NCBI GenBank assembly: GCA_949358305.1
Contig: OX442314.1
Location: 21,631,060-21,695,059, forward strand
Direction of reading: 5' to 3'
DNA length: 64,000 nucleotides
Source: Strigamia acuminata
Lineage: Eukaryota > Arthropoda > Chilopoda > Geophilomorpha > Linotaeniidae
A model generated the notes under the pieces. The model was not told the DNA's origin and made no database searches. It saw nothing but the letters and a program-made list of their open reading frames with translations. The stretch's first letter is position 1; each line of letters opens with the position of its first letter. Shown here in pieces: positions 23,590 through 34,788 of this stretch. A program made the translations under genes and the position numbers.

Positions 23590-23815
23590 ACTCCTAAGAT
23601 GGGTCTTTTTTGACCCAGTTAATCTTTGGTTTCAAATTATAAACAAAATTAAAAAATTAAAGAAATTTCAATTGGGGTGTAGTGTCTAGTGATGTTTCAA
23701 AGGAATAGTCAGCAAAAATCAGATTAAAACAAAATTATTTCACACAAAAAAAATAATTTTTTAAAAATGGTGTCACAAAAAGACCCATCTTAGGGTTGGA
23801 AGGGTTAATGTAAAA
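23590..23815. repeat. inverted-repeat block, piggyBac-like right end
   Basis: CCTAAGATGGGTC at about 23595 and its complement GACCCATCTTAGG at about 23782 form an inverted pair some 190 bases apart. The right side ends ...GAAGGGTTAA, the complement of a TTAACCCTTC start, which is typical of piggyBac-like MITEs, but the left end lacks TTAA. It is probably a damaged MITE. Confidence 0.4.
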
Positions 23816-23849
23816 AATTACGAAGATAACGGTGCACACGTGAAAATGG

Positions 23850-24051
23850 TATTTTTAGCCTATTTTCATCTATTTTTACCTATTTTCAGTTTTTCACCTC
23901 TATTTTGTCCTAAAAACGGCCTTTTTCCTGATTGAAAATGGTTGAAAGAAAAACAAATACGCTAAAACCAGACTATGTTCTTTTCACCTCAATCTTTTAT
24001 TTTCTACGCGTTACTTTACAATTATGGCAACACCGCATACCACCGTCGCAA
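23850..24051. repeat. tandem-unit spacer with TTTTCACCTATT repeats
   Basis: TTTTCACCTATTTT-type tandem phrases run into a unique phrase ending ACCGCATACCACCGTCGCAA. The same sequence occurs downstream of gene 5 (29945-30235) and gene 6 (56700-56945), which marks the repeated spacer of the array. Confidence 0.7.
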
Positions 24052-25363
24052 TGGGACGAGAAAGGGAACTAATAAAAACACAGGACTATCATTTTGGCAT
24101 CATCTGAGGTGGTTTAGAGTAATTTAACAGAGTGCTTCCCTGCAAAGCTCTTTGTAGTAGCGACTCCAGAATGCAGCTCCTATACTCGAGTTGCACTCAA
24201 AAAGGCACCTCACAATGTGTACTCCCATTGGTCGAGCCAGTTCACTACTAACTCCAGACTGTATGCTACAACTAGGAGAAGTAGTTTTGTTTTTTATTTA
24301 TTGTTGTGATTGTTATGACTAATTTAGTTTATGTTATTTTGATTTTATTTAATAAAAAATGTTATTTTATTTCCATCCTTAAAATGAAGTTTTACACATT
24401 AAAAAATGTCAAACTCATGTTTGTTGTGTTTATTGCTTACATTGTCTGGAAGTTTGAATTGAACAAACGTGTCGTCACAAATAAGATGTTAAGCCTCTCT
24501 AGTCAACAGGGCTGAAAGCAAGATTCATTAAATCGTAATAAGAATATACATTTTCATTAAGATGAAGATTTGGGTTTGATAGGCCCGGAAAATGGTTATA
24601 GGAAGAGCAACAGAACATTGAAAACACATGTAAGGCAGCAGAGCCATACTGCTAGGCCTGCTGGTCTAACATTGATAGAATGTCCAGTTACATACAAAGT
24701 GAAATGGCTATCAGGTTGCGAGTGTTGTGATGTGAGCAGACCGCTCTAAAATGTGCTAGACGAGTCAGCCCGACATTTAGATTAACATTGAGCGAGGAGA
24801 GCCATACTGTCTGCTGGCTGACATTGATGAGGTCACCCAATTTAGTCAATGTTAAAATGGCTATCGATAGACAACCGGAGATGGTGGAGAAGCTGACCAG
24901 CGTCAGACAACCAAATCGCAGCATAGTGCGTCAATAAATTGACACACATTAATTAGCTCAACCCAAAAAGCATCAAAAATTAAGTTATATCAAAAGTTAA
25001 GGGCAAAAGTCCGTGTTCCCAGCTCTGAACAGGCTTAAATACTCCGAAAACCCTGTCTCATTAGTATGACAACCAATGAGAGCACTGCAGCTCTAAGAAA
25101 CCAAAGTTAAGGTTAGGTAATAAAAATGGGGGTGAGCAGACTCACTCCTCCGTGTGGTCAAGGTCGGTCTGTCCGTGTCTCTCAACAACAAGGGATGACC
25201 CAATGCAAGTGGTGGTAATCAACATCTCTGGCCTGAAGGGTGACTGACAGGGGTTTATTGCACCCATTTATAGGCCTATGAGACAAGTAAACACAAACAC
25301 AAAGTACTAACAATAAAGTATTATTTATTAGATTTCAAACCTCGGTATTTTCATACCGACACA
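24052..25363. mobile_element. 1312-bp insertion, solo-LTR-like
   Basis: Compared with the paralogous sites near 30235 and 56945, this block is an exact insertion between two copies of GCAA (24048-24051 and 25364-25367). It starts TGGGACG and ends GACACA, so it has TG...CA ends and a 4-bp target duplication like an LTR. It lacks long ORFs. The short frames inside resemble no known gene. Orientation is uncertain. Confidence 0.6.
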
Positions 25364-25954
25364 GCAACTACTTGCACGACCCAGACACTGAAACTATCAA
25401 GAGCCCTTCAAAAGCACCTAGGGAGTGGATGCTGGACATCCACAGTGGCGACAGTCAGTTTGCTATTATCTTGAATTATGACCCATGAATGAATCTCAAA
25501 CCGGCCTCAAGAGATCAGTCAAGAAACAGCAAGTAAGGCAAAACTCGAATCAAGTATCCAAAGCAAGGGGAACGAATACAAATAATAAAATTCAAGATGT
25601 TTGATGATCATTAAAGGTCTTTTATTGCTCCAGATATTTTAATATGTAATACATACATGGGATCAATTCATTGGGACCATACTTACTCGTATCTGTGATT
25701 AACTTTTAGCGCGACTGTGACGTTTGTTGGGAACCTTCATCTGGGTGTTGATCACGGGATCAAATTAGATTTAGAAGTGTTTATTCAAATTTAAATCCCA
25801 AGTTAAATAGGTACTACATTCAAATTTGAGATAGCATCCTGTTGCGGTGTTGCACAGCAAAAAAATTTGGTTTTACAAAAACAAATCATTGGAAAGTTAA
25901 TAAGGAAATTGGAACAATTCCAGTTTGGAAATATGAACTTAACTTATATACGTA

Positions 25955-26114
25955 GAGTTAGTTATGTTGACACACAGCTGTGATGGATGCCTTTGTTATC
26001 AATATAGACACATTTGTTTTTTTTTTAAATTTGTTTTATTTGAGTAAATGACTCAAAGATCCTGAACGTGTTAGTTTGCCAGAGTGATAGCCAAGCAATT
26101 GTTTGTTTAAAAAA
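25955..26114 (+). promoter_or_regulatory. orphan promoter/exon-1 module (array spacer, first copy)
   Basis: TGACACACAGCTGTGATGG, then TATCAATATAGACACATTTG, then a donor AAAAA|GTGAGT with GT at 26115. This is the promoter/exon-1 pattern of the family, but the next coding exon (gene 5) has its own exon 1 at about 27.6-27.9 kb. A near copy is at 57560-57713. Confidence 0.55.
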
Positions 26115-26329
26115 GTGAGTACAAGTAGTGCACTCTTAGTCAGTGGCGGTTTTACGGGTAGGTGAGACAAGGAGCCTCAAATTTATTTCAATCAAAGGTA
26201 ATTTTTACATTTGCACCTCTGATCTGCCCACATTTGTCGAAAACCGATCCGACAATCTCCACTGCTCGTAGTCATTTATATTTAGTATCATTTTTAATAC
26301 GGTAATGTGTACGTTTACATTTGATAGCA

Positions 26330-27545
26330 AAGTCTCTCTGCGAAGCCTAAGGTTCAATTTATTTTCACAAAATTATCTGGTTAGAGGATGAACACTGAGC
26401 GACATGCATTTAAATTATTTTTTTTACTTGAATCAGAAACAACTAAACAATTTAGTAGAATTAACTAACTAAATTTAGTTCAGGCAACAAAATCCTAAGT
26501 TGTCTTTAACTAAATGTTCACTTATTTCTTAGCCAACCATTGATTTAGTTAATACAACCGAACCGTTTTTTGAGTGTGCTTTAATTTAAAGCGTCAGGTG
26601 TCTCGAACTGAATAACAATTTTAACAAGTCAGGGTTTGATTGAATGGAGCAGAAATGTTCAGTATAAAATAGAGAAGGAAAATTTTTGTATAAATTATTT
26701 GTTATTTCTAAATTCTGAAAAAAAGAGGAAGTTACTGTACGGTAAACACCTTGAATCATTCCGTTTATCACTCAACAACAAATTTATCTCAATAACATCT
26801 ATCTTTTAGAGTAGTTATTTAATATAACAGAAATTAACTTTTGACGTAGAACTATATAGGTCTAACAACTGGACAATCCTCGAAACATACTGTATGTGCT
26901 ATGATGATGTCGACAGGTTAAAGACTACATTCAAATTTGGGATTAGCATCTTGTATGTAGTATGCTGGATGCTGGATGCTGCATCCCAACGCTAGCGCCC
27001 TCTACGAAATTAGTGACGCCAAATGCATTTAGTGCGAATAATGCACAAAAATATTAGAGCGATCTATCCGGAACCGTGTATGTTTGTTTAACTCGCAGAT
27101 GATAAAATATATAACTCCATGATCAGTAGTAAAAAATTATTGACAATGTGTTATATATCCTTATTCTAATATTCTGTGTCCTTACAACAATGATGGGTAT
27201 GGATCAGGTTCAAAGTGACCGACACACACTTTATTCTTCTTATTCGTCCAAGCTTTATTCATTGCATATAGTATGACCGCTCCTCTACACGTACTGTAAC
27301 CTTGCACATACAATCTCACTGGCGATTAATTACAGTAACACAAACAACACTACAGTAATAATGTTTGTGTAAAAATAAAATGCAATAACTTTATATTTTT
27401 AACGTCGAAGTTGAATACTGCACACCTTATTTAACAGAAGTTAAATGTAAATTTGTAATTAGTGATGTTCACGGCTACTTTCCAGCTCATGTAATTGTCG
27501 TCTCGTCCAAAGAAATGTAATTCAGCACGTGCACAATAATCAGCA
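26330..27545. repeat. segmental duplication, first copy of array spacer
   Basis: This spacer is near-identical to 37935-39045 (downstream of gene 5, after the Copia insert) and, over its first part, to 57960-58460 (upstream of gene 7). It contains a phrase of about 130 bases ending ACCTTGAATCATTCCG, plus ATGATGTCGACAGG. No gene is seen. Confidence 0.8.
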
Positions 27546-27595
27546 AATTACGCAATAGCCCATATGGAGCATATATTGATTGATTTATTTAGTTT

Positions 27596-27875
27596 TATAT
27601 CACGTGAGTTGTGTATTGACACACATGTGTGATACACTTGTGCAGTTTACAATAGAATAAGATTCAATGAGTTGGAAGTGTGCGCATTGGTTCCATTCCT
27701 GTGCAGAACGACTCCGAACTAATACAATCCGATTTGGACGAAACGTTGGTCGACGAATCGACGTAGACGAATCGCTCACAGCTCGTTTATATTGTAAGTA
27801 CAGTATAAGGAATCCTGTTACTGGATGAGTCAATTTGCCATAGTGATTATCGTGCAATTTCTGTAATAAACGAAA
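27596..27875 (+). promoter_or_regulatory. promoter and non-coding exon 1 of gene 5
   Basis: ATCACGTGAGTTGTG (E-box), then GACACACATGTGTGA, then TTTACAATAGAATAAG, ending at a donor CGAAA|GTGGGTAGAGTACTCG with GT at 27876. The acceptor TTATTTTCAG ends at 28835. Gene 6 has the same block at 54656-54933. Confidence 0.6.
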
Positions 27876-27924
27876 GTGGGTAGAGTACTCGTAGTCGTTT
27901 AAACTTTAATATTATTTTATTTCT

Positions 27925-28508
27925 TGTGACCAGCTGCCCACGCAGCCCCTGCGACGCAGGGCACTTAGTGCAGCTCTTGCGCCACTCGTGTCTCTCGTGC
28001 GCGGCCTGGTGCAGTCCCCCGCACCAGGTGGAGCTGCGGGCCGGAAGTGGGTGGTCCCCACAGAGGCCCAAGAGAAAAAGAAAGTTCTCTACTAGCTAGC
28101 AAGGCGAACGGTCGCTTCCACAACCGCTCTTCCAAACTAGCTACGACGATGACCCGACTGATCGGCGTGGCGACACTGTCGCCCACCGGGACCTGAGCGT
28201 CTGTGTTAGCCGCGTTCGTCCTGAGTTCTCCGTGAACGCTACGACGACCCGGCCGAACTGTATTCCGACCACGCGTGTCATGCGGCCAATGGCTGCCTTG
28301 CCACGCGGTCTTGTTAGGGATGGCCGTTCGCAGCCATCACATTGGGAAATACACCTGAGACACCTATCATACCCCCAGACAACAATAAAGCTATTCTATA
28401 TAACTAAACCTGTGTCTTTGGTCGTATTTCGGTGAATAATCATCGTGTGTTGTGTCCAGCGTCCAGTGGCTCTCCCCCGATCACGTGGCGTCCGTCCAAA
28501 CACTCACA
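27925..28508 (+). mobile_element. solo LTR (584 bp) in intron 1 of gene 5
   Basis: The block starts TGTGACCAGC and ends CACTCACA, giving 5-bp inverted ends TGTGA/TCACA, and is flanked by TTCT (27921-27924 and 28509-28512). It is much more GC-rich than its surroundings and has AATAAA at 28384-28389. A 4-bp duplication and TG...CA ends fit a Gypsy-type LTR. A deleted remnant in the same place in gene 6 (54983-55092) shows the insertion predates the gene 5/6 duplication. Confidence 0.75.
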
Positions 28509-28848
28509 TTCTTGCATATGTAATACGGTTACACGTACGTTTACAATTTGATTTCAAAGTCTCTCTACTTGCTGGGTCATTTTATTAACACAAAACTATC
28601 TGGTCACTTAATTTCGAAAAAATCGTGGATGAGACAGCTTTGCAGACAATTGTGAAGTTTGCCAAGCTGTAAAAAGCAAGAATACTCAACATCAAAAAAA
28701 AATTACAAAAACAAAACCAGCACCAAAGAATAAATAAACAAATTGCAAACGACAAACTCCTACCATCAGAGCCTAACAACAACTCTTAGAAATAAAGGCG
28801 TTGCTTCTGAGTCTACTAATTGTTTTTATTTTCAGGTTTTGACTGATA

Positions 28849-29706
28849 ATGGGTACATTTATCGGTCATGTACTTCCTGGAATTTATCTCGTATTCCTCG
28901 CGATGTGGTGGACGTACAGCAGTTACACAAACTACTACAAAGCATTGACAAATGGCAATAAGAAATTTCGTAGTTCCACGTGGTTTTCGGTGAGCAAGTG
29001 CCCAAATCTACCACTGGAGAGCATCTTCAAGTTGACTTCATTCACGATAGGGATAATCAGTGAAGTTTTCCACGACGGCATGGACCCCGTGAACATTCGA
29101 AATAAATACCATACGACCATCAACATGTTTTTCTTTTTCCAAGCCTTTGTTGAAATCCTCCAGTTTTATAAATTCCGTTTTATTCCACCTGGCGCCGAAT
29201 ATTTTACTGCCATTTTAGCATTTTCTATGGAAGTACTACTTTTTTCTAGACATACTCATGGCAGATCCGAATTAGACATCCTTGTCCATACATTCACAGT
29301 GGTTGCAGCTGCATGTTGCTGCGTCGCTTTTGCGATAGAATTTTTTATTCAAGATAAATTCATCGTCACATTAGCTCGTATTCATTGTGTACTTGCCCAT
29401 GGTGGTTGGTTTATTCAAGTGGGGTTCGTTCTGTACCCACCTACAGCCGGAATGAAACATTGGGCCAGTAAAATGGATCACACTCAAGCTATGTTAATAT
29501 CTATAATTTTTTCGTGGCATGTTGCAGGTGCTCTTTTAATAATATTATTTTGTGGGGGCTTAATTTCTATAAAGTACCAAAACATAATAAAGTGTGTAGA
29601 AGTTAATAATAATTTTAACGAGTTTGGCTCCACAGATATAAAGGACAGGAGCCAATTCCAGCCATTAGTTCAGGCGGAATCGAATGGATATGTTGTTGAC
29701 AGTTGA
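28849..29706 (+). CDS. TMEM45-like (DUF716) membrane protein, copy 5
   Basis: A 285-residue protein starting MGTFIGHVLPGIYL, with the acceptor ending at 28835. Motifs: WW at 20-21, INMFFFFQ, FRFIPPGAEYF, HTHGRSELDILVH, a later GGWFIQVGFVLYPP, GMKHW, MDHTQAM and FSWH. VQGG of the paralogs reads AHGG here (lost glutamine). An extra N gives GNKKFRSSTWF. The tail KDRSQFQPLVQAESNGYVVDS ends with three residues not in copy 4. AATAAA lies at 29725-29730. The nearest paralog is broken copy 6. Confidence 0.92.
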   Translation: MGTFIGHVLPGIYLVFLAMWWTYSSYTNYYKALTNGNKKFRSSTWFSVSKCPNLPLESIFKLTSFTIGIISEVFHDGMDPVNIRNKYHTTINMFFFFQAFVEILQFYKFRFIPPGAEYFTAILAFSMEVLLFSRHTHGRSELDILVHTFTVVAAACCCVAFAIEFFIQDKFIVTLARIHCVLAHGGWFIQVGFVLYPPTAGMKHWASKMDHTQAMLISIIFSWHVAGALLIILFCGGLISIKYQNIIKCVEVNNNFNEFGSTDIKDRSQFQPLVQAESNGYVVDS

Positions 29707-29819
29707 GCCCTCGTTTTTGGAAGCAATAAAATCTATGCTGCATTAAAAAGTTGTAAAAATAAGAAATAAATACCTATTGTGCTATGTAGACAATTTTTTT
29801 GTTTGTTTGTTGTTTGTAA

Positions 29820-30085
29820 CCTAGCACCTAGCACCTAGCACCTAGCACCTGTACACGACTGAAACTATAATGGAGGCCAGATTGTCAGGGTCAACTCTAA
29901 ATCTGTTTCGTTTTTAATTATAACGTGCTTTCTAAATTCTGGAACCTTTCAGTTTTTCACATATTTTCAGTTTTTCACATATTTTCAGTTTTTCACATAT
30001 TTTCAGTTTTTCACATATTTTCAGTTTTTCACCTATTTTCAATTTTTCACCTATTTTTATTTTTTCACCTAATTTTCACCTATTT
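29820..30085. repeat. CTAGCAC and TTTTCACATATTTTCAG minisatellites
   Basis: Four tandem nine-base CACCTAGCA units at about 29821-29850. From about 29949 to 30050 there are five to six copies of a 16-base TTTTCACATATTTTCAG unit, followed by degenerate TTTTCACCTATT copies. Confidence 0.85.
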
Positions 30086-30518
30086 TGTTCTAAAAAAGCC
30101 TTTTTTCTGATTGAAAATGGTTGAAAGAAAAACAAATAGATAAAACCAGACTACGGTATGTTCTTTCCACCTCAATCTTTTATTTCTTACGCATAACTCT
30201 ACAATTAGGGCAACACCGCATACCACCGTCGCAACTAACTTACAAGATCCTAGAACTATCACGGGCCCTTCAAGCGCACCTAAAGAGTCGATGCTGGACA
30301 CCCACAGTGCGGACAATCAGTTTGCTATTATCTTGAATTATGACCCACGTATGAGTCTCAAACGGGCTTCAAGATCAGTCAAGATCAGTCAAGAAACACC
30401 AAGCAAGACAAAACTCAAATCACTTGGCTGGTCTAGAGCAAGGAGAACGGGTACAAATAATAAAAAGATGTTTGGATGATCCTTAAAGTTCTTTTATTGC
30501 ACAGATATTTTAATATAC

Positions 30519-30790
30519 AGGGTGTTCTAAAAGTATTGTTCCCTCCAAATATTTCCTGAGCAATTGCATCTAGGCCAACTTTGATGAAGCGACCGTACAG
30601 GAAGTTGGGTGAGAGCAATCCAATGACGTCATCAAATTTGACCTTGAAGGTCATTTTCAAGGTCATTCACTTGCTAACTTCTGAACCAATCAGGTTAGAG
30701 CAAAATTTCCAATTACAAAGTTGTAGAGTACCATCAAATTAGTACTATCCAACTTATCGTAGTCATCTTAAGTTAAATGTTTTCTTTTTA
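30519..30790. mobile_element. mariner-like fragment
   Basis: TA followed by CAGGGTGTTCTAAAAGTATT at 30519 looks like a Tc1/mariner-type TIR. The block replaces the orphan exon-1 segment that the other two spacer copies have here. The right end is not identified; no transposase. Confidence 0.35.
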
Positions 30791-31107
30791 AAAATGTTCA
30801 ATTTATTTTCACAAAATTATCTGGTTAGAGAATGAACACTGATGCTGGGCGCAGACATACCGCGATTTCGCGTCGCGTCGCGATCGCGTTACCATTGCGC
30901 ATGTGCAGGTGACGTCATTTCCTTCGCGCCGGTTCGAAATCTACTTTGCGAAATAGTACTTGTCCCAAGTACTATTTCGCCCGCGATTCTTGTCGCAGCC
31001 AATCCCGTGAGCTGATTGAAATGACGTCATTTCATCAACATTTTTGGTTGCTGTGTGAATGCTGTGGAATGACGTCATAAGTTTGAATTCGCAGAGCTGA
31101 AATAGCT

Positions 31108-31594
31108 AATGGGATTTAGAAGTGGTGTAGAGAAAAAATTCGAGGCCATTTAAGTTAAAATGTGCCAGAACATGCCGTGAACTTTCGGCGGCCATTTTAT
31201 TCAACTTAGAATCTATAAAAGCAGTGAGTCATCGCCACTTGTCGATGATCACATGTACAAAACAAACGCAGAACAAATCAACGCAATCAAACATTGATTT
31301 GTCCTTTACAATTCGCAAATCAAAGGATAAATGCACTCAAATGAAAAGCCAAACAAATATAATTGATAAACAGTTTTGCTCATTTGAGCAGACGACAGGG
31401 ACATGCGCAATTACTATTAACTAACCAACCGCGGTACTGAATCAAGCGTTTGGACTAAAGTCCAGATAAAAACATTATCGGTTGATCACTATATAGGGGC
31501 AAGACGTAACAACGCATGTATTGCGCAAATCCGGATAAGTGCAACTAATCAAACTCACGTCCAATGAAAGCAATAACTCAACATGCTCCAATAA
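31108..31594 (-). repeat. Copia-1 3' LTR
   Basis: Read on the minus strand it is preceded by the polypurine tract AGAGGGGGA at 31595-31604. It contains GTCGTCTGCTCAAATGAGCA (on -), shared with the Copia-3 LTR. Confidence 0.85.
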
Positions 31595-31609
31595 TCCCCC
31601 TCTGAGGAA

Positions 31610-34600
31610 TTACTTGAATTGGTCGAATATGTGTTCGCACAACACATCGAGGCGCGAGCGTGGAATCCATTTGGTTAGAATGTCGGCTATGTTCACCTTC
31701 CCTCTAACATGCTTTATCTCAAAAACTCCAGACTCGTACAAGTCGCGCAGGAAGTGGAACTTTACCTCGATATGCTTATTCGAGCGATTTTCAACCCGAT
31801 TCTTGGCATACTGGATGGCCGCAGTGCTATCAGCCAGTATGCAAGGCTGGACATTGCCAAAAGCGTGTGATATCACATCAACATCGAAGAGTCGCTTAAG
31901 CCATACTAACTCACGTACACCATCGACAATGGCTACAAATTCGCTCTCCATAATCGATAAACTCGTTTGTTTCTGCTTATGGCATGCCCAGGTCACAGGA
32001 ACACCACCCAAAAAGACAATATGTCCTCCGAAACTTTTCCTTTCGTCTAAGTCCGATGCATACGAGGCATCCGTAAATGCAGAAAGTTTAACATCTTCGC
32101 ATCGGCTTAGGTCAATGCATAAATCTTGGGTGTTACGTAAGTACTTCAGTATCTGAAGTAACATGTCCACGTGCCTGTCAGAATGTGACTCGTTATATTG
32201 AGACATAACGATCACGGAAAATAGTATGTCTGGCCACGTTCTAGTCGCAATAAAGAGCAGGCTTCCAACAAGCGACCTGTATGGAAACGTGGTGTTCAAC
32301 ATTTCATTTTTTTGGACACCCCTTATCATGGTTCCTACAGTCCCCGGAACTCGAACACGATGACATGTATCAACTTTAAAAAGCTGACATAACTTCGAAA
32401 TATACGAGCGTTGATGAATCAAAATTCGTCCTACCCCTCTTTTGAACTCAACGCCCAACAATAATGTAACCGGTCCCAAGTTGACCATTTCGAAGATCTC
32501 TCCAATCCAACTCAGTATGGATTCTTCAGTGTACTTGTCCCGGGCAAAGAGAACAATATCGTCCACGTACACAACAAGAACGGCATCTCTGTCAAGCACG
32601 TAAACGCAGTTTAACCCTGGTACAGGTTCAAAACCAATGCTAAGAAGCGCCTCGTGAAGTTTAAAGAACCACATACGGCCCGATTGGTGAAGGCCGTATA
32701 AAGCCTTGTTCAGTTTCCAAAATTTCCCTCGGTTAGAATCATTCACATAGCCCTTGGGAATTCGCATATATTGTGATTCATTTAAGTCGCCATAAAGGTA
32801 CGCTGACTTAATGTCTATATGCGCGTCAGTCCATCCGTTCAGAATTACCAATGAACAAAAGAAAACAAGAACCATAACAAAATTTACGACCGGAGAAAAT
32901 ACCTCTTTGAAATCAACCCCGGGTTTCTGCTTGAAACCTTGTGCCACAAGCATAGCCCGATGCCGTTTAATTTCCCCAGTGTGATCTCGTTTGACTTTAT
33001 AGACCCATTTGTTCCCTAATAAAGTAGTATCTTCAAGTAACTCGTCAACCTCGGTGTAAACTTTGCGCTTATGAAAAATGGAGATTTCCTCCTCCATAGC
33101 TTCAGTCCAATTCTGTTTAAAAGGACTCTCCATCGCCTCCTCAAAAGTAGTTGGTTCAACGTAAGAAAGACCAGCAAAAGGGAGGTCTTCCGGTGCAGGC
33201 TGCTGCGCCTTGAAGTTAAATAAACTCGCATCGTAAATAAAACCTTCATCTTCACACCATCTGACTACATCAATTCTACTACGAATTCTATCTTTCTGGG
33301 GTGTGATATAATGCACAAACACGGTGCCAGCAGTTGTACCAGACTTTCTAGTGTACTCTAAACGTTTCCATTTGCTGATATCAATTTCTTGCAATTCAAT
33401 TTGTTCCGCAGGAACTCTGCCCTTAACATTTGGAGACTTGGCAATTGCGTCTTCGTATTTCCCTTCGTCGTCACTAGCCTCACTAGGGATTTCTTCCTCA
33501 GAAGGAAGAATGGGCTGCACAACTGGGGGCGGAGGAACCTGTGACGTGGAAGGAGTAACTTCCGGTAATGGGGATTGAAGCTTCAAATTTGGAATGGATT
33601 TTACACTCCCCTCATCCTCCGAATCTGAATCATTAAACATTCGAAATGTATCATCATTTGTGGAATTCTGTATGAATTTCTGCCCCTTTAGAGGTTTCGG
33701 GACTTCCCCCTCATACCAGTATTGATTTTCATCAATTATTACATGTTTCGAAGCAAACACCTTTCGTCTATGGGGGTCCCAAATTCTATAGCCTTTAGTA
33801 GACATCGCATAGCCGATTAACGCCCCAGCCCAAGCACGTTTTTCAAATTTGTTCTTCCGAGTTTGAACTGGAATGTGAACATAAACCTTAGATCCAATGC
33901 ATCTAAGATGCCTAATAGATAATCGTCGCTCGTAAAAGACATTATAAGGTGTTTTTCCTTTCAAACTAGAATGTGGGTATCTGTTTTTCAAATAAACCAG
34001 TGTATTCGATAACTCTGCCCAGAGATAAATTGGGAAATCATTTTCAATCATCATTGCCCTTATTCCTTCTAGAATTGTGCGGTTTGCGCGTTCTGCAATC
34101 GAATTCATCTCCGGACTGTATGCATTGGTTCTTTCACATTTAATCCCACATTGATTGGTGTATTGTTCCCACTCTTTGGAAACAAATTCTCCCCCATTGT
34201 CGGTGCGGATTGTTCTGACTTTTCGAGAAGTCGCACGTTCGACTTCAGCTTGCCAACGCTTAAAGCGACCTAAAACTTCATTCTTTCGTTTGCAAAAGTC
34301 AATCCACATAAAACGTGAATGGTCATCAACCATAATCAGGTAATAACGGGCCCCTCCAAATGATTCATTCGGGGACGCCCCCCATACGTCCATATGGACT
34401 AAATCCAAGACACCTTTTGATTTAATCTCATCTATGGGGGCAAAGCTAGCCCTAACATGCTTAGCTCTATGGCAAGCATCACAAGGAGACATTGTTTCGT
34501 TACTTAACTTTATCCCAAAAATTTCATCAGATTTTTGCATCTGAACAACTCCTTTGGCATGAAGGTGACCCATTCTCCCATGCCAAATGTCCATAGATAA

Positions 34601-34735
34601 AGGCTTATCAACTTTAGTAGTCAATTTCGAATTTAATTTGCCATTATCGTTTGCTATTAAAGCTGTTTTCTTGATATCTGTACTTTCCGTGCTTCCCTGC
34701 ACTGCTCCCTTAACCACGTCGCTATATGTGCGCAT
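31610..34735 (-). CDS. Copia-1 integrase, reverse transcriptase and RNase H
   Basis: A 1041-residue polyprotein segment. Order: GAG-pre-integrase zinc finger (H52, H57 or H59, C85, C88), integrase core with D116, D179 and E215, a proline- and acid-rich linker at about 385-440, reverse transcriptase with YVDD at 723-726, and RNase H near 890-1000 with AFTDASYA and SIMESEF. It makes and inserts the cDNA copy. The frame runs open upstream of this ATG to about 34850 and overlaps the end of the gag-protease frame by about 60 bases in the -1 register, so expression by frameshifting is possible; a point indel is the alternative. All catalytic residues appear intact. Confidence 0.9.
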   Translation of the reverse strand: MRTYSDVVKGAVQGSTESTDIKKTALIANDNGKLNSKLTTKVDKPLSMDIWHGRMGHLHAKGVVQMQKSDEIFGIKLSNETMSPCDACHRAKHVRASFAPIDEIKSKGVLDLVHMDVWGASPNESFGGARYYLIMVDDHSRFMWIDFCKRKNEVLGRFKRWQAEVERATSRKVRTIRTDNGGEFVSKEWEQYTNQCGIKCERTNAYSPEMNSIAERANRTILEGIRAMMIENDFPIYLWAELSNTLVYLKNRYPHSSLKGKTPYNVFYERRLSIRHLRCIGSKVYVHIPVQTRKNKFEKRAWAGALIGYAMSTKGYRIWDPHRRKVFASKHVIIDENQYWYEGEVPKPLKGQKFIQNSTNDDTFRMFNDSDSEDEGSVKSIPNLKLQSPLPEVTPSTSQVPPPPVVQPILPSEEEIPSEASDDEGKYEDAIAKSPNVKGRVPAEQIELQEIDISKWKRLEYTRKSGTTAGTVFVHYITPQKDRIRSRIDVVRWCEDEGFIYDASLFNFKAQQPAPEDLPFAGLSYVEPTTFEEAMESPFKQNWTEAMEEEISIFHKRKVYTEVDELLEDTTLLGNKWVYKVKRDHTGEIKRHRAMLVAQGFKQKPGVDFKEVFSPVVNFVMVLVFFCSLVILNGWTDAHIDIKSAYLYGDLNESQYMRIPKGYVNDSNRGKFWKLNKALYGLHQSGRMWFFKLHEALLSIGFEPVPGLNCVYVLDRDAVLVVYVDDIVLFARDKYTEESILSWIGEIFEMVNLGPVTLLLGVEFKRGVGRILIHQRSYISKLCQLFKVDTCHRVRVPGTVGTMIRGVQKNEMLNTTFPYRSLVGSLLFIATRTWPDILFSVIVMSQYNESHSDRHVDMLLQILKYLRNTQDLCIDLSRCEDVKLSAFTDASYASDLDERKSFGGHIVFLGGVPVTWACHKQKQTSLSIMESEFVAIVDGVRELVWLKRLFDVDVISHAFGNVQPCILADSTAAIQYAKNRVENRSNKHIEVKFHFLRDLYESGVFEIKHVRGKVNIADILTKWIPRSRLDVLCEHIFDQFK

Positions 34736-34788
34736 ATTATCGCCACTCGCAGTATTTTTCGCAGTATTATTCGCTTTAACACTCGGGG

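Noticed and set aside
28100-28435. GC-rich exon or CpG island in intron 1 of gene 5
   Set aside because: It is fully inside a solo LTR with TG...CA ends and a TTCT duplication.
29945-30110. Hydrophobic FHIFSV-repeat protein
   Set aside because: It is the translation of a 16-base minisatellite.
31539-32156. 205-codon + frame inside Copia-1
   Set aside because: Antisense shadow of the RNase H/RT coding sequence.
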